Under the pieces are notes generated by a model. The model was not told the origin of the DNA. It made no database searches and worked only from the letters and a program-made list of their open reading frames with translations. Below are positions 25,478 through 35,018 of a stretch of DNA of 64,000 nt, piece after piece. Source of the DNA: Streptomyces glaucescens (GTDB lineage Bacteria; Actinomycetota; Actinomycetes; Streptomycetales; Streptomycetaceae); NCBI RefSeq assembly GCF_000761215.1, contig NZ_CP009438.1, positions 5,994,501-6,058,500 of the forward strand, given 5' to 3'. Numbering within the stretch: the stretch's first letter is position 1; every line of letters starts with the position of its first letter. The position numbers and the translations under genes were made by a program.

Positions 25478-26517
25478 CCGCGCGGGGCGGCCGTGCTGCG
25501 GCGCGGCACCAGGCGGGTGGAGAGTTCGGTCCGGGTGCTCTCCGGGCGCTCGCCGTCCATCATGCGGACCAGCAGGCGCAGGGCCGTGGCCGCCATCTCC
25601 GACAGCGGCTGGCGGACCGTGGTCAGGGCGGGCGCCGCCCAGCGGGCCTCGGGGAGGTCGTCGAAGCCCACGACGCTCAGGTCGTCCGGCACCCGCAGCC
25701 CCCGTTCGGCCACGGCGTCGTACACCCCCAGCGCCATCCGGTCCGAGCAGACGAAGACGGCCGTCGGCGGCTCGGGCAGGTCCAGCAGCTCCCGCATGTG
25801 CCGACGGGCCACCGCCTCGTCGAACCCGGCGTGCCGGACGTACTCGGGCCGGTGCGGCAGCCCCGCCGAGGCGAGCGCGGAACGGTAGCCCGCGAGCCGT
25901 GCGCCGCTGCACAGCGTGCGCCGGCGGCCGGTGATCACGGCGATCCGCTCGTGGCCGAGGGCCAGCAGGTGCTCGGTCGCCGTGACCCCGCCCTGCCAGT
26001 TCGCGGCGCCCACCGACACCACGCCCGGCGGCGGTTCGAGCACCGGGTCGATCATCACGAAGGGGATGCGGTGCTGCTCCAGCCATCCGTACTGGCTCTC
26101 CGTCAGCTCCGCCAGGTTGAACAGCACCCCGGCCGATCCGCGCGCGGTCAGCTTGTCCAGCCAGCCGCGTTCGGGGCGCCCGGCCCGGCTGCGGCCGAGC
26201 GCCGCCGAGACGACGACGTCCAGTCCCGCGTCGTGCGCCGCCTGCTCCACCCCGTGCAGGACGGCGCCGGTCCAGGAACTGTCCAGGGCGTGCACGACCA
26301 GGTCCACCATGCCCGGGGCCCGTGCCGCGTCGAACCGGGGCCGGCGCACGTACCCCAGCCGGTCCAGCGCCTCGGTGACCCGGCGGCGCGTTGCCGGAGC
26401 CACGTCCTCACGGCCGTTGACCACCTTGGAGGCCGTCGGCACGGACACCCCCGCCTCCCGGGCCACCACCGCCAGCGTCGGACCGGCCGTCGCGCTCGCA
26501 CGTGCCGTTCGGCCCAT
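25474..26517 (-). CDS. LacI family transcriptional regulator
   Basis: A 347-residue LacI/GalR repressor. The N-terminal helix-turn-helix is VAREAGVSVPTASKVVNGRE, followed by the hinge region ATRRRVTEALDRLGY. The periplasmic-binding-like domain holds GVLFNLAELTESQY, VFVCSDRMALGVYDA and VPDDLSVVGFDDLP. A near-perfect 18-bp operator lies at 26613-26630, about 100 bases before its start, so autoregulation is likely. Similar half-sites precede the neighbouring hydroxyacid dehydrogenase, SGNH hydrolase and alditol-oxidase genes. The inducer is probably a plant-derived sugar or sugar acid. Confidence 0.9.
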   Translation of the reverse strand: MGRTARASATAGPTLAVVAREAGVSVPTASKVVNGREDVAPATRRRVTEALDRLGYVRRPRFDAARAPGMVDLVVHALDSSWTGAVLHGVEQAAHDAGLDVVVSAALGRSRAGRPERGWLDKLTARGSAGVLFNLAELTESQYGWLEQHRIPFVMIDPVLEPPPGVVSVGAANWQGGVTATEHLLALGHERIAVITGRRRTLCSGARLAGYRSALASAGLPHRPEYVRHAGFDEAVARRHMRELLDLPEPPTAVFVCSDRMALGVYDAVAERGLRVPDDLSVVGFDDLPEARWAAPALTTVRQPLSEMAATALRLLVRMMDGERPESTRTELSTRLVPRRSTAAPRG

Positions 26518-26612
26518 CGGAAAACCACCCCTCCGGCCCGCCCGAGGGCCCTCGAAAGCTCTGGTCGGCGTCCTGCTCCCGGACCGTCACCGCGACCCGA
26601 CGGGACGCCGGT

Positions 26613-26630
26613 GTAGAAAGCGCTTCCTAC
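26613..26630. promoter_or_regulatory. LacI-type operator upstream of the lacI gene
   Basis: GTAGAAAGCGCTTCCTAC is an 18-bp palindrome with one mismatched pair, centred on the GCGC core typical of LacI-family sites. Confidence 0.65.
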
Positions 26631-26726
26631 CCTAGGTGCTGCCGCAAGGAGACGTGAAGACACCGGAGTCGACGCGGTGCGACTCGCTGAACTCCCGAAA
26701 CGGCGGACACCTCGGGCGGGAGGGCG

Positions 26727-27740
26727 TCACGCCACCCGGGTGAGGTCCTCCTGCCGCACCTCATGAGCCGGCGCGAGCCCCCGCGCCCAGCGCTCCAGCT
26801 CCTCCACGACGATCCGCCCCAGCCGCTCCAGCTCATTGCCGAGGGAACCCGCGATGTGCGGGGTGAGGAACACGTTGGGCAGGGTGTACAGCGGGGAACC
26901 GGCGGGCAGCGGCTCGGGATCGGTGACGTCGAGGACCGCGCTCAGCCGGCCCGACACCAACTCGTCGGTGAGCGCGTCCTGGTCGACCAGCACCCCCCGC
27001 GCGGTGTTGATCAGCACACCGCCGTCCCGCATCAGGGCGAGCGCCGACCGGTCCAGCATGCGGCGGGTCCGCGGGACGTCCGGGGCGTGCAGCGTGACGA
27101 TGTCGCTGTCCCGCAGCAGTTCCTCCAGGGAGGCCGGGCGGGCGCCGAGCGCGACGGCCTCCGCGGCGTCCACGTACGGGTCGTACAGCAGGACCTCGAA
27201 GTCGTACGGCCGCAGCAGTTCCAGCAGCCGGCGGCCCACCCGCGAGGCCCCGACGACGCCGACCCGGCGGCCCAGGTTGCCGATGCCGGCGGTCTCGGCT
27301 GGCGAGGGGCGGGTGCGCGTCGCGCGGTAGCGCTCGCGGTGCCCGAAGGCGTCCTTCCCCGACAGAAGGATCATCGCCAGGGTGTACTCGGCCACCGGGA
27401 CGGCGTTGCCGGTGACCGCGCTGGAGACGGTCACGCCGCGCCGCCACAGCGCGTCCCCGGCCAGCGGACGCACCGAGCCCGCCGCGTGCAGCACCGCGCG
27501 CAGCCCGGGGACGGCGGCCAGCGCCCGCTCGTCGAGGCGGGGACAGCCCCAGCCGGTGATCAGCACCTCGGCGCGGGCGAGCGCGCCGGCGGCGGCCGGT
27601 TCGGCGAAGTCCCGCACGACGAGCGCGGGATCGACCTCGGCGGTCTGCCGCAGCCGGGCCATGAGGGGACCGGGGAAGAGCCGTGGGAGGTGCACCGGAT
27701 CCATGGCGAACACGGCCCTGGGCGGCTGGGCGCGGGACAT
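26727..27740 (-). CDS. D-isomer-specific 2-hydroxyacid dehydrogenase
   Basis: The 337-residue NAD(P)-dependent oxidoreductase has the Rossmann signature VGVVGASRVGRRLLELL. The catalytic triad positions follow: Arg in INTARGVLVD, Glu in DPEPLP and His in LTPHIAGSLG. The substrate is not evident; relatives reduce glyoxylate, hydroxypyruvate or similar keto acids. A ribosome binding site AGGAGA lies four bases before ATG 27740. A LacI-type site (27790-27801) lies 50 bases upstream, tying it to the adjacent lacI gene. Confidence 0.9.
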   Translation of the reverse strand: MSRAQPPRAVFAMDPVHLPRLFPGPLMARLRQTAEVDPALVVRDFAEPAAAGALARAEVLITGWGCPRLDERALAAVPGLRAVLHAAGSVRPLAGDALWRRGVTVSSAVTGNAVPVAEYTLAMILLSGKDAFGHRERYRATRTRPSPAETAGIGNLGRRVGVVGASRVGRRLLELLRPYDFEVLLYDPYVDAAEAVALGARPASLEELLRDSDIVTLHAPDVPRTRRMLDRSALALMRDGGVLINTARGVLVDQDALTDELVSGRLSAVLDVTDPEPLPAGSPLYTLPNVFLTPHIAGSLGNELERLGRIVVEELERWARGLAPAHEVRQEDLTRVA

Positions 27741-27789
27741 GGCTCTCCTGAGGGGCGGAGGTGGCGGGGAGGGCGGGGCGAACGTCCGG

Positions 27790-27801
27790 GAAAGCGCCTT
27801 C
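27790..27801. promoter_or_regulatory. LacI-type operator upstream of the hydroxyacid dehydrogenase
   Basis: GAAAGCGCCTTC differs from the core of the lacI-proximal site by a few bases and sits 50 bases before the dehydrogenase start. Confidence 0.5.
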
Positions 27802-27994
27802 TACCGTAGATCGGCGGGGAGGCGGGAGCAATCGGTCCGTGCGGGCCGGTCCCGGGCCGCACCGGGTGCCCGGTGCGGTGCACCGCCGATCGTGCGCACG
27901 GTGCCCCGGCGGCGGCGCCCGCGGCGGAATACCCGCGCGCGATGCGACGCTCTCGGATGAAACGGAGCACGAGCGGGCGAGGAGCTGGTTGCGG

Positions 27995-29590
27995 ATGGCG
28001 GCGGCGGACCGGACGGGCCCCGTGGTGCGCACACCGTACGGGGCCGTGCGCGGACGCCTCGAACACGGTGTCGCCGTGTTCCGGGGGATCCCTTACGCCG
28101 CGCCCCCGTTCGGCCCCCACCGCTTCCGGCCGCCCGTCCCGCCCGAGCCCTGGCACGGGGTCCGGGACGCGCTGGCCTTCGGTCCGACCGCCCCGAAACC
28201 GCCGTACTCCGATGCCTTCGCCCAGTACCTGTCCGACCCGGTCGTGCCCGGCGACGACTGCCTCAACCTCAACGTGTGGACGCCCGAACCGGGGCCGGGA
28301 GCCCGGCTCCCGGTGCTCGTCTGGCTCCACGGCGGGGCGCTGACCAGGGGTTCGTCCAGCGTCCCGGTGTACGACGGACGCACCTTCGCCCGGGACGGCG
28401 TGGTGTGCGTGTCGGTCAACTACCGGCTCGGCGTCGAGGGCTACGGCCTGTTCCCGGACGCGCCCGCCAACCCCGGGCTGCGCGACCAGCTCGCCGCCCT
28501 GCGCTGGGTGCACCGGGCGATCGAGGCGTTCGGCGGCGACCCGGACCGGATCACCCTGGCCGGGCAGTCCGCCGGTGCCATCAGCGTCGGCGCCCTGATC
28601 GCCGCGCCGCAGGCCCAGGGCCTGTTCCGGCGGGCCGTGCTGCAGAGCGGGGCGCCCGAGGCCTCCGACCGGGACAAGGTGCGGCGCATGGTGCGCCGGA
28701 TGGCCGCCCGGCTGAAGGTCCCCGCGACCGCCGAGGCCTTCGCGGCCGTCGACCGGGAACTGCTGCTGCGCACCCAGGCCGAGGTGGGCCGGCTGAGCAG
28801 CCCGGTCCTCGGCGGGCCCGCCTTCGGGGTGGTCGTCGACGGCGACCTCGTGCCCCGCGACCCGCTCCAGGTGCTGGTCGAGGGCCGGGCCGCGGCCGGG
28901 GCCGAGCTGCTCATGGGCTGGACCCGCGACGAGTACCGCCTCTGGCTGGTCCCGGGCGGTCTGCTGGAGCGGGTCGACCGGCTCGGCGCCGTGGCACTCG
29001 CCGGCGCCATGGCCCGCTGCCGCGCCGGCCACGAGGTCCCCCGCGGTTACCGCGCGCTGCGCCCCGACGCCGGCACCGCCGAGATCGTCGGCCAGATGGT
29101 CACCGACCACCTGCTGCGCCGTCCCCTGCACCGCCTGGCCGACGCCCGCCCCGGCACGTCCTACGTCTACGAGTTCGCCTGGCCCTCCCTGCGTCCCGGC
29201 CTCGGCGCCTGCCACGCGCTGGAGCTGGGCTTCGTCTTCGACAGCGGGGACACACCGGAGTCGGCCAGACTGGCCGGTGAGAACGTGCCGCGGGAACTGG
29301 CCGAGGCGATGCACGCCGCGTGGGTGCGGTTCGTCACCGAGGGCCGTCCCGGCTGGGAGCCCTGGGGTCCCGCGCACCCCGTACAGGTCTTCGGCGACGG
29401 CGAGCCGCACATCGCGCACGGTCCACGGGACGCCGAACTCGCCCTGTGGGCCGCTCCCGGCGCGGCACCCGTGGAGCCCGCCCCCGCGGTGGCCCCGGTC
29501 GCGGGGCCGTCCGCCGGTTCGGCGCGGACCACGGAACCCCGGTCGGTCGCGCGTCTGCTGCGCCGCTCCGGCGGAGCCCGCCGGCGCTGA
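27995..29590 (+). CDS. Type B carboxylesterase
   Basis: A 531-residue carboxylesterase/lipase type B enzyme. Family hallmarks are VFRGIPYAAPPFG near the start, EDCLNLNV-like GDDCLNLNVWTP, the oxyanion LVWLHGGAL and the nucleophile GQSAGA at Ser192. The acid residue is probably in GELGFVF-like LELGFVFDSG. There is no signal peptide, so it is likely cytoplasmic, and the C-terminal 45 residues are Ala/Pro-rich. ATG 27995 has GAGGAG about ten bases before it. It converges on mmuM across a shared 9-bp inverted repeat that includes both stops. Confidence 0.9.
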   Translation: MAAADRTGPVVRTPYGAVRGRLEHGVAVFRGIPYAAPPFGPHRFRPPVPPEPWHGVRDALAFGPTAPKPPYSDAFAQYLSDPVVPGDDCLNLNVWTPEPGPGARLPVLVWLHGGALTRGSSSVPVYDGRTFARDGVVCVSVNYRLGVEGYGLFPDAPANPGLRDQLAALRWVHRAIEAFGGDPDRITLAGQSAGAISVGALIAAPQAQGLFRRAVLQSGAPEASDRDKVRRMVRRMAARLKVPATAEAFAAVDRELLLRTQAEVGRLSSPVLGGPAFGVVVDGDLVPRDPLQVLVEGRAAAGAELLMGWTRDEYRLWLVPGGLLERVDRLGAVALAGAMARCRAGHEVPRGYRALRPDAGTAEIVGQMVTDHLLRRPLHRLADARPGTSYVYEFAWPSLRPGLGACHALELGFVFDSGDTPESARLAGENVPRELAEAMHAAWVRFVTEGRPGWEPWGPAHPVQVFGDGEPHIAHGPRDAELALWAAPGAAPVEPAPAVAPVAGPSAGSARTTEPRSVARLLRRSGGARRR

Positions 29591-29649
29591 GCGGGCCGGC
29601 TGCCGCCCACGGCCACCGTGCCAGGGGCGGCGGTGGTGTTCCGCTCAGC
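29586..29649. terminator. Inverted repeat enclosing the esterase-mmuM gap
   Basis: GCTGAGCGG (29586-29594) and CCGCTCAGC (29641-29649) are exact complements and contain the two convergent stop codons. The 46-base loop makes terminator function uncertain. Confidence 0.35.
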
Positions 29650-30616
29650 CGGTGCGCAGCGCCCTCGCGATCGCGGTGATCGCCTCGGGGCCGACCCGGC
29701 AGCAGCCGCCGATCAGGCGTGCCCCGGCCGACCGCCAGCCCTCGACCCGCGCGGCGGTGAACGTGGCACGGCCGTTCCAGGCGCGGGCCCCGGCGTCCCA
29801 GGCCTCCCCGCTGTTCGGGTAGACGACGACGGGTTTGCCGGTCACCCGGGCCGCCGTCGCCACCGCCGCGTCCACGTCCTCGGGCGCGCAGCAGTTGACG
29901 CCGACGGCGATCACCTCGTCCGCGTCGGCGGCGAGCGCGAACGCCTCGTCGAGCGGCTGGCCGGCGCGCGTCCGGCCGCCGCCGACGGTGTACGAGAGCC
30001 AGGCGGGCACCCCCAGCCCGCGCACCGCCCGCAGCAGCGCGGCCGCCTCGTCGGTGTCCGGCACGGTCTCCAGTGCCAGCACGTCCGGCCCGGCGGCGGC
30101 CAGCACCTCCAGGCGCGGCCGGTGGAAGCGTTCCAGTTCGTCCACCGAGAGTCCGTAGCGGCCCCGGTACTCGGACCCGTCGGCGAGCATCGCCCCGTAC
30201 GGCCCCGCCGACGCCGCCGTCCACAGCGGACGGGTGACGCCCCCGGCCCGCGCCCGGCGGGCCGCCTCACGTCCCGACTCGACGCTCAGCGCCATCAGTT
30301 CGGCCGCCCGCCGGGGTCCGATGCCGCGGTGGGCGAAGCCTTCGAAGGTGGCCTGGTAGCTGGCGGTGATGGCCACGTCCGCGCCCGCCTCGAAGTAGGC
30401 GAGGTGCGCCTCGGTGACCGCCTCCGGGTGCTCGGCGAGCAGCCGCGCCGACCACAGTTCGTCACCGAGGTCGTACCCGGCCGACTCCAGCTGGTTGGAC
30501 ATCCCGCCGTCCAGCACCACGGCCCCCGCGGCGAGCGCCTCGGCCAGCCGGCCGGGGGAGGCGGACCGCGGGGCCGGTGAGGAGGGGGGCGGGAGCGCGG
30601 GAGTGTCGCCGGTCAT
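29645..30616 (-). CDS. mmuM: Homocysteine S-methyltransferase (MmuM type)
   Basis: This 323-residue protein is a zinc-dependent homocysteine S-methyltransferase that uses S-methylmethionine or SAM as donor. Key motifs are LDGGMSNQLE near residue 37, ADVAITASYQATFEGF, VGVNCCAPEDV with the first zinc cysteine, and LIGGCCRVGPEAI with the other two. The N-terminal 22 residues are a Pro/Ser-rich extension. It recycles homocysteine to methionine, which could help supply SAM, but no regulatory link to the methylation-rich tcm cluster is visible. Confidence 0.92.
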   Translation of the reverse strand: MTGDTPALPPPSSPAPRSASPGRLAEALAAGAVVLDGGMSNQLESAGYDLGDELWSARLLAEHPEAVTEAHLAYFEAGADVAITASYQATFEGFAHRGIGPRRAAELMALSVESGREAARRARAGGVTRPLWTAASAGPYGAMLADGSEYRGRYGLSVDELERFHRPRLEVLAAAGPDVLALETVPDTDEAAALLRAVRGLGVPAWLSYTVGGGRTRAGQPLDEAFALAADADEVIAVGVNCCAPEDVDAAVATAARVTGKPVVVYPNSGEAWDAGARAWNGRATFTAARVEGWRSAGARLIGGCCRVGPEAITAIARALRTG

Positions 30617-30920
30617 GCCCCGACGCTAGCCGAAGGGCCCGCTCGGAGCGCCGCGTGCCCGTCTCATGGACAGGATGCCCAGCATGCGGGACGCGGCGGT
30701 GCCTCCGCGTGGCCGTGCATGCGCCCCGCCGGACCCGTTGACCTCCGTCAGACACCGCTCTACCTTTTCTGCGTTCGTAATCACAGATGGCAGCCGAAAT
30801 ATCGAACATGCGGCATTCTCGGCCCGCGGGGGGCTGCCCCCGAGTCGTCGAACCGCACTCCGGGACATCGGACCGCACCCCGAACCGAGACGCCGTACCG
30901 CGACGAGAGAGGCACTCCGC
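30617..30920. other. 304-bp divergent gap between mmuM and the GH43 gene
   Basis: No supported gene. The middle is locally AT-richer (around 30770-30820, TACCTTTTCTGCG and GAAATATCGAAC), which fits promoter DNA. No LacI-type palindrome and no recognisable riboswitch were seen. Confidence 0.4.
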
Positions 30921-32006
30921 ATGAGCCGCGCCGACCGCGCCGACGATCCGTCCCATGCCCCCCGCCGCCGCCTGGTGCTGAAGGGCGCCGCCCTCGCGGC
31001 GGGCGCCCTCGCCACCTCCACTCCCTCGGCCCTCGCCGCCTCCCCGCAGGCGGCGCCGTACGCGAACCCCCTGGTCCGCAACCGTGCCGACCCGCACATC
31101 AACCGGCACACCGACGGCTTCTACTACTTCACCGCCACCGCCCCCGAGTACGACCGGATCGTCCTGCGCCGCTCGCGCACCCTGAGCGGCCTGGCGACCG
31201 CCGCCGAGTCCGTCGTCTGGCGGGCCCACCCCGCCGGCGACATGGCCGCCCACATCTGGGCCCCGGAGCTGCACCGCGTCGACGGCAAGTGGTACGTCTA
31301 CTTCGCCGCCGCCCCGGCCGAGGACGTCTGGCGGATCCGCATCTGGGTCCTGGAGAACGCCCACCCCGACCCGTTGCGGGGCACCTGGGTCGAGAAGGGC
31401 CGGATCAGGACCGCCTGGGACACCTTCTCCCTCGACGCCACCACCTTCACCCACCGCGGCACCCGCTACCTCGCCTGGGCCCAGCACGAGCCCGGCATGG
31501 ACAACAACACCGCCGTGTGGCTGTCGCGGATGGCGAACCCGTGGACCCTGACCGGCCCCCAGGTCCGGCTGACCACCCCCGAGTTCGACTGGGAGTGCGT
31601 CGGCTACAAGGTCAACGAGGGCCCGTACGTCCTGCGGCGCAACGGCCGGGTGTTCATGACGTACTCCGCCGCCGCCACCGACCACCACTACTGCGTGGGC
31701 CTGCTGACCGCCGACGCCGACAGCGACCTGATGGACCCGGCGAACTGGGCGAAGTCCCCGGTGCCCGTCTTCGCGAGCAGCGACACCACCCGGCAGTACG
31801 GGCCCGGCCACAACTGCTTCACCGTCGCCGAGGACGGCCGCACCGACGTCCTCGTCTACCACGCCCGCCAGTACAAGGAGATCGCCGGCGACCCGCTGGA
31901 CGACCCCAACCGGCACACCCGCGTCCAGAGATTCGGCTGGAAGCCGGACGGCACCCCGGACTTCGGTGTCCCGGTCGCCGACACGGAGTGGGTGAACGGC
32001 GGCTAG
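30921..32006 (+). CDS. Secreted GH43 family glycosidase (arabinofuranosidase-like)
   Basis: A 361-residue precursor with a Tat-type signal (RRRLVLKGAALAAGALA). The mature enzyme is a five-bladed GH43 domain. The catalytic base is Asp in NRADPHINR near residue 58, and the general acid is probably Glu in VNEGPYVLRR. WAPELHRVDGKWYVYFAA is a strong family marker. Most such proteins release arabinose from arabinan or arabinoxylan. It is followed by a LacI-type operator and an SGNH esterase gene, consistent with pectin side-chain breakdown. Confidence 0.88.
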   Translation: MSRADRADDPSHAPRRRLVLKGAALAAGALATSTPSALAASPQAAPYANPLVRNRADPHINRHTDGFYYFTATAPEYDRIVLRRSRTLSGLATAAESVVWRAHPAGDMAAHIWAPELHRVDGKWYVYFAAAPAEDVWRIRIWVLENAHPDPLRGTWVEKGRIRTAWDTFSLDATTFTHRGTRYLAWAQHEPGMDNNTAVWLSRMANPWTLTGPQVRLTTPEFDWECVGYKVNEGPYVLRRNGRVFMTYSAAATDHHYCVGLLTADADSDLMDPANWAKSPVPVFASSDTTRQYGPGHNCFTVAEDGRTDVLVYHARQYKEIAGDPLDDPNRHTRVQRFGWKPDGTPDFGVPVADTEWVNGG

Positions 32007-32017
32007 AAAGCGTTTTC
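32006..32017. promoter_or_regulatory. LacI-type operator between GH43 and SGNH hydrolase genes
   Basis: GAAAGCGTTTTC starts at the last base of the GH43 stop codon and lies about 70 bases before the SGNH hydrolase start, a position suited to repression of the second gene. Confidence 0.55.
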
Positions 32018-32086
32018 CAAACGCTGCCCTGGCGCGGTACGGTCGTCCTCCGCCGGAGCACGTCGTCGGGAACCGAGGAGCCGGGC

Positions 32087-33160
32087 ATGAGACGTTTCAG
32101 GACGGCCGCGCTGGCGGCGCTCACCCTGGGTGCGGCGCTGTCCACCGGGCCCGCCGGTGCCGCACCCGCCCACGCCGGTGCCGCCGTCCCCGGCGGCGCC
32201 GCGCCCGCGTCCGGGCTCGCCCACTGCGCCGCCGGCACCTGCCACTTCGACGTTCCGCCCGGCACGTACGACGTGCACCTCCTGCTCGGCGGCGACAGCG
32301 CGTCCAGCACCCGCATCACCGGCGAGACCCGGCGCGCCCTGCTCCCCGAGACCACCGTCCCGGCGGGAGGGCGCGTCGCCCGCAGCTTCACGGTGGACGT
32401 CCGCACCCCCGAGGGCGAGCCGACCGGCCCCGCCGGCACCGCGGGCCTGGACCTCGTCGTCGGCGGCTCGGCCCCCGCCCTCGCCGGCGTCGGCGTCACC
32501 CCCGCCCGGCACGCCCGGCAGCTCTTCCTCGTCGGCGACTCCACCGTCTGCGACCAGCCCGGTGCCCCGTACGCCGGCTGGGGCCAGCACCTGCCGCAGT
32601 ACCTCCGCAGGGGCCTGTCCGTCGCCAACCACGCCGACTCCGGCGAGAGTACGGTCACCTACCGGCAGGACCCCAGGCTCTGGGCCGCCGTCGAGCCGCT
32701 CGTCCGCCGCGGTGACCTGGTCCTGATCCAGCTCGCCCACAACGACAAGACGACCGACGGGGCCACCTACCGGGCCAACCTCGAAGCCCTGGTGGACGGC
32801 GTCCGCGCGAAGGGCGGCGCGCCGGTCCTCGTCACCCCGGTCGTCCGCCGCTGGTTCAACGCCGACGGCACGCTCGACAACGACACCGCCCTGCTGGTCA
32901 ACGGTCTCGGGGTGGACCACCCGGCCGTCATCCGCTCGGTCGCCGCCGACCGCCGGGTGCCGCTGATCGACCTCACGGCCAGGACGAGGGCGGTCGTGGA
33001 AGCGCTCGGCGTCGAGGCGTCCAAGGCGCTGTACCTCTCCGACGAGAAGCGCGACAACACCCACACCTCCGTCCACGGCGCCACGGTGTACGCGGGCCTG
33101 GTGCGCGACGAACTGCTGGCCCGGCACCTGGTGCCGCGGGGCCTCGTCCGCACGCGGTGA
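32087..33160 (+). CDS. Secreted rhamnogalacturonan-acetylesterase-like SGNH hydrolase
   Basis: A 357-residue precursor with a classical signal peptide (MRRFRTAALAALTLGAALS). Residues 45-140 form a beta-rich N-terminal domain with FDVPPGTYDVHLLLGG. The catalytic domain follows: block I GDSTVCD with the nucleophile Ser, block III QLAHNDK, and DNTHTSVHGA as the Asp-His block. This arrangement is that of rhamnogalacturonan acetylesterases. GAGGAG lies before ATG 32087. With GH43 it makes a small pectin-degrading pair. Confidence 0.88.
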   Translation: MRRFRTAALAALTLGAALSTGPAGAAPAHAGAAVPGGAAPASGLAHCAAGTCHFDVPPGTYDVHLLLGGDSASSTRITGETRRALLPETTVPAGGRVARSFTVDVRTPEGEPTGPAGTAGLDLVVGGSAPALAGVGVTPARHARQLFLVGDSTVCDQPGAPYAGWGQHLPQYLRRGLSVANHADSGESTVTYRQDPRLWAAVEPLVRRGDLVLIQLAHNDKTTDGATYRANLEALVDGVRAKGGAPVLVTPVVRRWFNADGTLDNDTALLVNGLGVDHPAVIRSVAADRRVPLIDLTARTRAVVEALGVEASKALYLSDEKRDNTHTSVHGATVYAGLVRDELLARHLVPRGLVRTR

Positions 33161-33281
33161 GCCCGTGGGACGCCCGGCCGGAACAGGGCGCCCCGGGGCG
33201 CTCCTCCGCCCCGCCACCGCGTCGGCGGCTCGCAGCGGCCGGCCCCTCCCACGGCGGCCTTCCGGGCCGTGGGGGCCCGTC

Positions 33282-34253
33282 TCAGGACGGCCTGCCGTAG
33301 CAGGAGGCCATCGCGGCGGCGCGGTCGCGCAGGGACGCGCGCAACCACTGCGGGGCCAGGGCCTCCGCGTCCGTGGTGAGCTGCCACAGCGCCCATTCGG
33401 CGTGTCGCGCGTCCTGGTAGGTCGCCTCCAGCCGCAGCCGGCCGTCCGCGTCGGGTTCCTCGGCGCGCACGGCCAGTGCGGTGCCCACCAGTTCCTCCCG
33501 CCGCGCCGGGTCCACCCGCACCAGCGCGGTGACGTGGTCGCCGGACAGGAACCGCGCGCACCGGTCCCGCCAGATCCGGTCCAGGTCGACCCGTTCCGGC
33601 CGCTGCGCCGGTTCGGGGAGTTCCTCGGCGGCCAGCACCCGTGACAGCCGGTAGGTACGGTCCGCGCCGGACCGGGTGGCCAGCAAGTACCCCCGCTCGC
33701 GCACGATGACCAGGCCGATCGGGTCCACGGTGCGCCACCGCGGCGCCTGGCCGGTGGCCGCGTAGTGGATGCGCAGCCTGCGGCCGGCGAGCACCGCGCG
33801 CCGCACCTCGGCCATCGTGGCGCCGGTCAGCTCCTCGCCGGACGGGCGGCGGGACAGCAGATCGGTCTCCGGGTCGACGAGCAGCCGCCGGGCCGCGTCA
33901 CTCGCGGTGTCCCGGTGGCCCTCGGGCAGCGCGTCGGCCACCTTGCGCATCGCCGAGGCGAGCGCCGGGCCGAGGCCGAACACCTGCTCCGCGCGCCCCG
34001 ATCCGGCGACCAGCAGGGCGAGTGCCTCGTCGTGGTTCATGCCGGTGAGATCGGTCCGGAAGCCGGGCAGCAGCGCGAAGCCGCCGTGCCGGCCGCGTTC
34101 GGCGTAGACGGGGACGCCGGCCGCGGACAGCGCCTCGATGTCGCGCAGCACCGTGCGGGTGCACACCTCCAGCTCGCGGGCCAGCGCGGCCGCGGTCAGC
34201 CGGCCGTGCCGGCGCAGCAGCAGCACCAACGAGATCAGCCGGTCGGCACGCAT
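33282..34253 (-). CDS. WYL-domain transcriptional regulator (YafY-like)
   Basis: A 323-residue HTH-WYL protein. The N-terminal winged helix reads RLISLVLLLRRHGRLTAAAL then TVLRDIEALSAAGVPVYAE. The WYL domain contains RRLRIHYAATGQ and VDPIGLVIVRERGYLLA, where Trp-Tyr-Leu is replaced by Gly-Tyr-Leu. WYL domains sense nucleotides or nucleic acids in several systems. It is divergent from a ridA gene, a frequent arrangement for such regulators. Confidence 0.88.
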   Translation of the reverse strand: MRADRLISLVLLLRRHGRLTAAALARELEVCTRTVLRDIEALSAAGVPVYAERGRHGGFALLPGFRTDLTGMNHDEALALLVAGSGRAEQVFGLGPALASAMRKVADALPEGHRDTASDAARRLLVDPETDLLSRRPSGEELTGATMAEVRRAVLAGRRLRIHYAATGQAPRWRTVDPIGLVIVRERGYLLATRSGADRTYRLSRVLAAEELPEPAQRPERVDLDRIWRDRCARFLSGDHVTALVRVDPARREELVGTALAVRAEEPDADGRLRLEATYQDARHAEWALWQLTTDAEALAPQWLRASLRDRAAAMASCYGRPS

Positions 34254-34401
34254 GCGGGGAACGCTAGCGAAATACGTGACGGAAGGTGTCGTGATTCGCG
34301 AGCAGGGTTGTCACCGTGACGCCGGAGCCGGTGCGCCGCCGAGCGGCGCCCTCCGGGCGTCCGTACGAACCGCCGGTGGATCGAATGGAGCTGATGTGGC
34401 G

Positions 34402-34797
34402 ATGGAGCGATCGAAGGTCAACCCGTGGACGTGGTCGGAGCAACTGGGCTACAGCCAGGGCGAGGTCGTCTCCGGGCACACCCGGACCCTGTACTGCTCC
34501 GGGCAGACCGCGACGGGCGGTGACGGCAAGCCGCGGCACGCCGGTGACATGGCGGCGCAGCTGGCGCTGACCGTGGACAACCTGGAGGCCGTGCTCGGCG
34601 CGGCCGGCATGACCCTCGCGAACCTGGTCCGGCTCAACGTCTACACCACCGACGTCGACCGGCTCTTCGAGCACTACGGCGTGCTGGTGTCGCGGCTGGG
34701 CGCCGCCGGGGTGGCGCCCGCCACCACGATGCTCGGGGTGACCCGGCTGGCCCTTCCCGGCCTGATGGTCGAGCTGGAGGGGACCGCCGTCGCGTGA
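34402..34797 (+). CDS. RidA family protein (enamine/imine deaminase)
   Basis: The 131-residue protein has the chorismate-mutase-like RidA fold. HTRTLYCSGQTATGGDG, MAAQLALTVDNLEAVL and LVRLNVYTTDVDRLF match the family, and the final ALPGLMVELEGTAVA carries the C-terminal acidic substrate-site residue. RidA hydrolyses reactive enamines from PLP enzymes; the conserved Arg that binds the carboxylate is not obvious here, so it may belong to another RidA subgroup. GTG 34396 is an alternative start. Confidence 0.85.
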   Translation: MERSKVNPWTWSEQLGYSQGEVVSGHTRTLYCSGQTATGGDGKPRHAGDMAAQLALTVDNLEAVLGAAGMTLANLVRLNVYTTDVDRLFEHYGVLVSRLGAAGVAPATTMLGVTRLALPGLMVELEGTAVA

Positions 34798-34867
34798 GGT
34801 GATCCCGCCGCATCCGGGAGGGCCGCCGGCCGGAACGGGTGCGGCGCGGGCGGCGCGTGTGCGGCGG

Positions 34868-34953
34868 GATCGACTCGCGGAGCAGGCGCGGCGGGAGGCC
34901 CGCGGCGGACCAGGCCGCCGTGCGATCCACTCGCGGAGCAAGGGCGGCGGGGT
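34868..34953 (+). repeat. Imperfect 30-bp direct repeat pair
   Basis: 34868-34897 and 34924-34953 both read GATC, ACTCGCGGAGCA and GGCGGCGGG with a few differences. They lie in the non-genic stretch after ridA and may be remnants of a duplicated gene segment. Confidence 0.4.
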
Positions 34954-35018
34954 TCCCGTCGCGCGGCGGAGACGGTGGGCGCCCCCCCGTGCGGCGGGCC
35001 GGCGGGTCGGGCTCGTAG